The notes under the pieces: model-generated
The model's input: the letters and a program-made list of their open reading frames with translations, nothing else
Database searches by the model: none
Told to the model about the DNA's origin: nothing
Program-made: the position numbers and the translations under genes
From: an uncultured Commensalibacter sp.
GTDB lineage: Bacteria > Pseudomonadota > Alphaproteobacteria > Acetobacterales > Acetobacteraceae
Assembly: GCA_946699565.1 (NCBI GenBank)
Contig: CAMPDW010000001.1
Location: 124,001 to 188,000 of the forward strand
Direction: 5' to 3'
DNA: 64,000 nucleotides
In this document: positions 57,329-64,000 of the stretch, one piece after another
Position numbering within the stretch: position 1 is the first letter of the stretch
How the letters are laid out: every line of letters starts with the position of its first letter

Positions 57329-57371
57329 AATATCCTTTCTTATTAAAATTAAATAATAAGACAAGGATATT
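57329..57371. terminator. Long hairpin between convergent bactofilin gene and gcrA
   Basis: AATATCCTT and AAGGATATT form the base, and CTTATTA/TAATAAG extend it with a mismatch. It lies between the two stop codons and probably serves both genes. Confidence 0.55.
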
Positions 57372-57378
57372 ACCTTGA

Positions 57379-57906
57379 TCAAGAAGCTTGATTTTTTCGA
57401 TCTTTTAATTTGACATAAGCAATTTGGACATGTTCCAAACAATAAGGTTTTCCAGGAACGATTGGAGCTTTGCAAAAATGGAAATCCTTATCGCCAGGGT
57501 CTCCAATAGGCCAACAACATTCCGTATTGGATTTCCGATAAGAAGGTAGTTCATCTAGAGAAATAAAGTCTAGTTTTTTCGGTTTTTTAGACTTAGTTTC
57601 CACGTCCTTTTTTTTCTCGCCCTTTTTAACCCCAGCAATTTCCTTTATTTCAATAGGCTTTACTTCTTCTTTCGGTTTTTTTAGTTCATCTTTTTTATTT
57701 AATGACGCTTTTGATAATTTAATTTCTGTATTTTTAACCGCACTTGATTTACGAATCGGAGAAGGGCGTCCCTTTAATCCTAATCGATGTGCTTTACCAA
57801 CAACAGCATTTTTCGTTACGTTTAATTGCCGACCTATTTCTGCCGTAGATAACCCTTTACCCCACAACTCACGCAAACGCGCAACTATTTCATCAGTCCA
57901 TTCCAT
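57379..57906 (-). CDS. gcrA: GcrA cell cycle regulator
   Basis: This 175-residue protein has an N-terminal helix-turn-helix (WTDEIVARLRELWGKGLSTAEIG, then NVTKNAVVGKAHRLGLKGRPSPI). A long Lys/Glu-rich linker (about 55-120) follows, and then the C-terminal sigma-factor-binding region with CCWPIGDPG and FCKAPIVPGKPYCLEH. GcrA recruits sigma-70 to promoters with methylated GANTC sites and is confined to Alphaproteobacteria. Confidence 0.94.
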   Translation of the reverse strand: MEWTDEIVARLRELWGKGLSTAEIGRQLNVTKNAVVGKAHRLGLKGRPSPIRKSSAVKNTEIKLSKASLNKKDELKKPKEEVKPIEIKEIAGVKKGEKKKDVETKSKKPKKLDFISLDELPSYRKSNTECCWPIGDPGDKDFHFCKAPIVPGKPYCLEHVQIAYVKLKDRKNQAS

Positions 57907-57965
57907 AAATTTTCACCTTAGCTATGTTAGCTCACACATAACAAATAATTTTTTAAAACCAAAAT

Positions 57966-59141
57966 TTAAACTCTTTTAAATTCCAATGTTTCATTTTTTA
58001 CGCTGATCATCAGCTTCCCATTACACAAATCCACTGCATCTTGACCAAAAATTTTATCTCGCCACCCAGTAAAAACCTCAAGGTCTCGTTTCCCCAAAGC
58101 GATTTTTTCAATATCTTTCGAATTAATAACAAGTTTTGGTGCAACTTTATAAATTTCGCATTTTGCTAGCAACATAACTTTTAATAAAGATACTAATGCC
58201 TCAGAAGGTTTCTTGCCATTATTTTTTAATGAAAAAGGAGTTGGCAGCAATTCTGGCTCAATAGATTTTACCTTTTTCACCACTTCTAATAAAGAATATC
58301 CCTCATTACTATTCGCAAAATCTTTATTAATTGATCTTATCTTTTCTAATGCTTTTAAGGAATCAGGTAAAGCTATGGCAATTGCAATAAGGCTTTCATC
58401 CCTCAATACATGATGCCTGGGAACATTAATCTGTTGAGCCTGTGTTTCACGCCATTGAATCAAATGATATAAACAAGCCAGAGAACGACTATTCCGAATT
58501 TTTGCACCTAATTTTTTCCAAATTTTCTCAATAGATGGCAAATAAAATTCCTTTTTAGATAAACGTTTCATTTCCGAAGTGACCCAACTTAATCGATTAT
58601 TTTCTTGTAATTTCTTTAACAGAATCTGATATGCATCCCATAAATATATCACATCAGCAATCGCATAATCCTGTTGAGCTTGACTTAAAGGACGAAGAGA
58701 CCAATCACTAAAACGATAGGATTTATCAATTTTGTAACCCAATAAAGATTCAATCAGTGAGTCATAACCTATTTGATTTCCATACCCTTCAACCATCGCA
58801 GCAATTTGGGTATCAAAGATGGGTGCGGGTAAAAAACCAAAAAGATGTAAAAAAATTTCTAAATCCTGTTGTGCAGCATGAAAAACTTTTATAATCGAAG
58901 GCTCTTGTAACAATGGAGTTAATAAAAATAAATCCATATCTTTTGATAAAGTATCAATTAAATAAACCTGATGACTTCCTGCAATTTGCATTAAGCATAA
59001 TTCAGGCCAATAAGTAGATTCACGAACAAATTCTGTGTCCATAGTCACAAAATTTTCCTTCAAAAGAGAATCTACCATTTTCTGTAAAGAATGATTATTT
59101 GATATTAACTGAGGAGCAGAGAATTCTTTAAAATATTTCAT
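57966..59141 (-). CDS. rnd: Ribonuclease D
   Basis: This 391-residue DEDD exonuclease has the first acidic pair in MDTEFVRE (Asp35, Glu37), KVFHAAQQDLEIF and YAIADVIYLWDAY, followed by an HRDC domain (about 210-290). It trims 3' ends of tRNA precursors and other stable RNAs. Length is normal. Confidence 0.94.
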   Translation of the reverse strand: MKYFKEFSAPQLISNNHSLQKMVDSLLKENFVTMDTEFVRESTYWPELCLMQIAGSHQVYLIDTLSKDMDLFLLTPLLQEPSIIKVFHAAQQDLEIFLHLFGFLPAPIFDTQIAAMVEGYGNQIGYDSLIESLLGYKIDKSYRFSDWSLRPLSQAQQDYAIADVIYLWDAYQILLKKLQENNRLSWVTSEMKRLSKKEFYLPSIEKIWKKLGAKIRNSRSLACLYHLIQWRETQAQQINVPRHHVLRDESLIAIAIALPDSLKALEKIRSINKDFANSNEGYSLLEVVKKVKSIEPELLPTPFSLKNNGKKPSEALVSLLKVMLLAKCEIYKVAPKLVINSKDIEKIALGKRDLEVFTGWRDKIFGQDAVDLCNGKLMISVKNETLEFKRV

Positions 59142-59702
59142 AGAAATCCATTACACGAAAACATTATCATAAAGGATATAATTTTTGATAATTTAAACTT
59201 TCTCCAAAGTGCATTTTTTATGTCTTTATAGAGTATATATTTTGTTTATACGCAAAATTAATAAAACTATTTAATATTAATTTCAAATTATCAATAGGAA
59301 AAAACAATGAATTACGCAAAATTTTATCATCATTTTTAAACAAACACTAAGTAAGCTTTTCAATAATATATTGAAGATATTCATAGCCTCCGCTAAATTT
59401 GGTTAAAAACAATAATTTCGTTATTAATATTGGATAAGTCACTCATCACGTAAAATAAATAAAATCAAATTCCAACGAACAGAAAATTCTTCAACTAACT
59501 ATAATAGAAAATATTTTTTCCATTAGAATAAGCACATCCATATTGACATAAATCAACAGGCTCAAATCCATAATAAAATTTAAATAAATTTGAACCTATT
59601 TATATAAATTTTAAATAAGTATGATAAAACCATCCATCAGATTTATTAATTTAATAAATCTTTTTTCAGCAACATATAACTATTAGTTACAAAGTTTAAA
59701 CG
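59142..59702. other. Gene-free spacer with a possible decayed minus-strand ORF
   Basis: No intact gene lies between rnd and queF. On the minus strand, joined frames between about 59580 and 59340 read like protein: KFYYGFEPVDLCQYGCAYSN, KNIFYYS, then after stops a frame with CSLEFDFIYF and ending FSGGYEYLQYIIEKLT before a stop. I cannot assign a family. The remaining sequence is plain AT-rich DNA, and no preQ1 riboswitch motif is visible before queF. Confidence 0.35.
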
Positions 59703-60170
59703 ATGAATAAAACTAATAAACTTAAAAATTTTTTAACTCAATTGGGTGAAAATATACCCCTTCCAAAATCGCCATCGGATGCAAAACTCGAAAAAGTTCC
59801 AGCACCTTATCAAGAGTATGATTATACTATTCGCTTTACTGTACCTGAATTTACATCCTTATGCCCTATTACTGGACAACCAGATTTCGCATATCTTGTT
59901 ATTGACTACATCCCAAATAAATGGATTGTCGAAAGTAAATCTTTAAAGCTTTATTTATCAAGTTTCAGAAATCATGGGGCATTCCATGAAGCTTGTACAA
60001 TTGAAATTGCATCAACCCTAACGAAATTACTTAAACCCAAATGGTTGCGCATTGGGGGATATTGGTACCCAAGAGGGGGAATACCTATTGATATTTTTTG
60101 GCAAACCTCTACCCCTCCTACGAATGTTTGGATCCCTTCACAAGATGTACCTGCCTATCGAGGCAGATAA
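59703..60170 (+). CDS. queF: QueF, NADPH-dependent preQ0 reductase (type I)
   Basis: This 155-residue T-fold enzyme has nucleophile Cys54 in [11 protein letters not shown], the acid Asp61, the substrate-binding [10 protein letters not shown] and FRNHGAFHE. It reduces the nitrile of preQ0 to preQ1 for queuosine in tRNA. The single-domain length identifies the unimodular type. A short hairpin (CTGCCT/AGGCAG) overlaps its stop codon. Confidence 0.95.
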   Translation: MNKTNKLKNFLTQLGENIPLPKSPSDAKLEKVPAPYQEYDYTIRFTVPEFTSLCPITGQPDFAYLVIDYIPNKWIVESKSLKLYLSSFRNHGAFHEACTIEIASTLTKLLKPKWLRIGGYWYPRGGIPIDIFWQTSTPPTNVWIPSQDVPAYRGR

Positions 60171-60182
60171 AACCTTGCCTGT

Positions 60183-60611
60183 TTAAAGTGTCTGGTTATG
60201 TTTATGCGAAGCTGCTAAATCGATAATAACGTTAGCTCCTTGTATCTGATCTATCAACTCACGTTGTTTGACAGTATCATTGCTATTAGAAGCAGAGTTA
60301 TATTCCTGTTGTAGCTTCGCTAAACGTTCAATTCCTTCTTGTTCAGAAAGTTCATTTAATTTCCGAATACACTTGGCTAAAACAGTACAACCTGTTTCTT
60401 TCATTTCTGCGAATCCATCTTCAACAAAAAGACGATCGATTACTTTATTATCCTGATAAAGATCAATAACCCCAGCACGAAGAAGAAGAATCATAGGGAT
60501 ATGACCTTTCATTGCGGCAATATCCCCTTCTAAACCAGGTAGAACAGCCATATCAACTACCTGAGAAAGAACAACTTTCTCTGGACTAATAATTTCAAGT
60601 TCGATTGACAT
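60183..60611 (-). CDS. atpC: AtpC, ATP synthase F1 epsilon subunit
   Basis: This protein of about 142 residues has the epsilon beta-sandwich start (MSIELEIISPEKVV, LPGLEGDIAAMKGHIPMIL) and the C-terminal helical hairpin. It couples the rotor and regulates F1. The ATG at 60611 has GGGAG eight bases upstream. The frame also opens with a TTG one codon earlier. It is last in atpA-G-D-C. Confidence 0.94.
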   Translation of the reverse strand: MSIELEIISPEKVVLSQVVDMAVLPGLEGDIAAMKGHIPMILLLRAGVIDLYQDNKVIDRLFVEDGFAEMKETGCTVLAKCIRKLNELSEQEGIERLAKLQQEYNSASNSNDTVKQRELIDQIQGANVIIDLAASHKHNQTL

Positions 60612-60641
60612 CAATTATCTCCCTTTATGACTATTAACCGT

Positions 60642-62177
<1,536 letters not shown>

Positions 62178-62186
62178 TTATAACAA

Positions 62187-63107
62187 TCAGGCAGCATTTG
62201 CACCCGATATAACCTCAGTAAGTTCATTCGTAATATTGGCCTGACGCGTCCGATTATAATATAAACTCAACTTATCAATAGCCTTACCAGCATTGCGTGT
62301 TGCACTATCCATAGCCGTCATTCGAGCTCCCTGCTCACCAGCATTGGTCTCCAACATTGCAGCAAAAATTTGAATTTTTAAATTTTCAGGCAACAAACGA
62401 TGCAACACTTCTTCTGCTTCTGGTTCAAACATGTAATCGACTTGACTTGTTATTTGGAAAGCAATGTCCTGTTTGTTTGAAATATTTTGTTCTGCACCAT
62501 CAGCAACAGCCAACTCTAAGGGAATGAGCTGTAAATAAGTTGGTGTTTGAACCATCACATTTTTAAATTTGTTATACAAAATAGTACAAACATCAAATTG
62601 ATGTTCGTCTAATAATGTCTGAACATAAGCCGCAACTTGTTCGGCTGATTGATATTCAACACTTCCTAAACGATAATCTGCATGCTTCGGCCCGACAATT
62701 AAATCAGGAAATTCACCACGGCAATAAATATATGTTTTTAATCCAACAGGGAAAATCTTAACTTGCTTTCCCTGCTGCTGCAAACACTTTACTTTATTTC
62801 GTAAGGTACGGTTAATATTACTATTAAATCCACCCGCCAAACCACGATCACTGCTCATTGAAATAATAAGATGAATGTTGTCTTTTCCTGTGCCTGCCAA
62901 TAATGTTGGTAGGCCAGAACGATCTTCCAAAGACTGCTTCAAACTAACTAAAATCCGTTGCATTGCTGTGGCAAAAGGCTGAGCCTGACGAGAACGCCGT
63001 TCAGCACGATGCATTTTAGCCGCCGCAACCATTTTCATCGCACTCGTTATTTTCTTTGTCGATTTGACACTATTAATACGAGCACGTAATTCCTTTAAAG
63101 AAGCCAT
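62187..63107 (-). CDS. atpG: AtpG, ATP synthase F1 gamma subunit
   Basis: This 306-residue rotor shaft subunit has N-terminal LKELRARINSVKSTKKITSAMKMVAA-type sequence, SSDRGLAGGFNSN and the C-terminal MTAMDSATRNAGKAIDKLSLYYNRTRQANIT. It is placed between atpA and atpD, as in other bacteria. Confidence 0.96.
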   Translation of the reverse strand: MASLKELRARINSVKSTKKITSAMKMVAAAKMHRAERRSRQAQPFATAMQRILVSLKQSLEDRSGLPTLLAGTGKDNIHLIISMSSDRGLAGGFNSNINRTLRNKVKCLQQQGKQVKIFPVGLKTYIYCRGEFPDLIVGPKHADYRLGSVEYQSAEQVAAYVQTLLDEHQFDVCTILYNKFKNVMVQTPTYLQLIPLELAVADGAEQNISNKQDIAFQITSQVDYMFEPEAEEVLHRLLPENLKIQIFAAMLETNAGEQGARMTAMDSATRNAGKAIDKLSLYYNRTRQANITNELTEVISGANAA

Positions 63108-63119
63108 TTACAAAGTTCC

Positions 63120-64000
63120 CTAAGCCTGTTTGAATTGAGCAACAAAATCTTTCAAAAATGCCGCCAATTTTTCTTCCAACTCCTTAGTAATCTGGCGCTC
63201 TTCCCGAATCCCTTTCAATATTTCAGCACCCGTAGAACGCATAAATTCAATAAATTGATGTTCAAATTCCTGAATTTTACTAACTGATATTTCATCAGTA
63301 TAACCACGAGTTCCAGCATATAAGACAACAACCTCCTCTTCCATCGTATAAGGAGAATTTTGTGGCTGTTTTAATAATTCAGTTAATCTTGCACCACGTT
63401 CAAGAAGTTTACGTGTTGAAGCATCAAGATCAGAAGCAAACTGAGAAAAAGCCTCCATTTCACGATATTGAGCTAGTTCCAACTTAATACTACCAGCAAC
63501 TTGTTTCATTGCCTTACTTTGTGCTGCAGATCCAACACGAGAAACAGAATTACCAACATTAACCGCAGGACGAATACCACGATAGAATAATTCAGTTTCC
63601 AAGAAAACTTGCCCATCCGTAATTGAAATAACATTTGTTGGAATATAAGCAGAAACATCACCTGCCTGTGTTTCAATGACAGGTAAAGCAGTCAATGAGC
63701 CTGCACCACGTTCATCTGACATTTTCGCAGAACGTTCCAATAAACGAGAATGTAAATAAAACACATCGCCAGGATAAGCCTCGCGTCCAGGAGGACGACG
63801 TAACAATAATGACATTTGACGATAGGCAACAGCTTGTTTAGATAAATCATCATAACTAATCAAGGCATGCATACCATTGTCACGGAAATATTCACCCATC
63901 GCCGTTGCCGCATAAGGTGCGATATATTGCATTGGAGCTGCATCAGATGCAGTTGCAGCAACAATAATACAATAATCCATAACACCTTGTTCTTCCAGTG
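63120..64000 (-). CDS. atpA: AtpA, ATP synthase F1 alpha subunit (C-terminal part; 5' end outside window)
   Basis: The last 293 or so residues of the alpha subunit run in from the right edge ([22 protein letters not shown] at the border). [35 protein letters not shown] and [17 protein letters not shown] are conserved. The Walker A lies beyond the window. An apparent ATG at 63980 is internal. Confidence 0.97.
   Translation of the reverse strand, partial: LEEQGVMDYCIIVAATASDAAPMQYIAPYAATAMGEYFRDNGMHALISYDDLSKQAVAYRQMSLLLRRPPGREAYPGDVFYLHSRLLERSAKMSDERGAGSLTALPVIETQAGDVSAYIPTNVISITDGQVFLETELFYRGIRPAVNVGNSVSRVGSAAQSKAMKQVAGSIKLELAQYREMEAFSQFASDLDASTRKLLERGARLTELLKQPQNSPYTMEEEVVVLYAGTRGYTDEISVSKIQEFEHQFIEFMRSTGAEILKGIREERQITKELEEKLAAFLKDFVAQFKQA

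Noticed and set aside
60151-60166. CTGCCT-ATCG-AGGCAG hairpin at the queF stop as a terminator
   Set aside because: The stem is only six bases, overlaps coding sequence and has no T run on either strand.

Overview
The window looks like a chromosomal segment of an AT-rich alphaproteobacterium, most likely an acetic acid bacterium (Acetobacteraceae), perhaps a reduced, insect-associated lineage such as Commensalibacter. The supporting signs are an aerobic-type cobalamin cluster, hopanoid genes (hpnH, dxs, an MlaC-like hpnM, hpnI, hpnJ, hpnK), a GcrA cell-cycle regulator, alphaproteobacterial AddAB, and a DksA whose zinc-finger cysteines are mostly gone. The taxon is inferred; there is no rRNA here to test it.

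Layout. 1-329: 3' end of a D-2-hydroxyacid dehydrogenase. 330-1330: gene-free by annotation, but the minus strand of 541-1145 is a decayed kinase of the phosphoribulokinase/uridine-kinase family. 1331-19611: cobalamin region: cobW-cobN-cobG-cobH-cobI-cobJ, cobK (opposite strand), cobL-cobE-cobM, an interruption (a dead NADAR-family gene and a GlfT2-like glycosyltransferase), cbiD, then cobB-cobT-cobS and an alpha-ribazole phosphatase. 19624-24589: a 50-residue membrane protein, speE, speD, dksA, panC, a DUF2272 lipoprotein and a rhodanese. 24757-28777: an OmpR/EnvZ-type pair, a YqaA-like membrane protein, a small unknown protein and ispE. 28808-34811: TPR protein, diverged uracil-DNA glycosylase-like protein, lytic transglycosylase, CNNM/CorC protein. 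35033-42918: hopanoid block. 42923-50415: trxA, addA, addB, tsaE. 50650-60170: ferredoxin-NADP reductase, alr, a SAPT-repeat secreted protein, typA, an adenosine-kinase-like PfkB protein, bactofilin, gcrA, rnd, queF. 60183-64000: atpC-atpD-atpG-atpA, with atpA running off the end.

How it works together. The cob genes cover most ring methylations, ring contraction, methyl migration, reduction, amidation, metal delivery and chelation, and late lower-ligand assembly. No cobF is visible; cbiD, the C-1 methyltransferase of the cobalt-early route, sits where that activity is needed. The hopanoid block converts squalene-derived hopene into side-chain-extended and sugar-decorated hopanoids, and dxs in its middle feeds isoprenoid precursors.

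No CRISPR array, intact insertion sequence, prophage, tRNA or rRNA was seen. The strongest unannotated signals are two genes in advanced decay, readable only by joining frames (541-1145 minus, NADAR at 12330-12790 plus), a third weaker candidate at 59340-59580, and the CbiD-for-CobF arrangement. I found no convincing wholly new multi-gene system.
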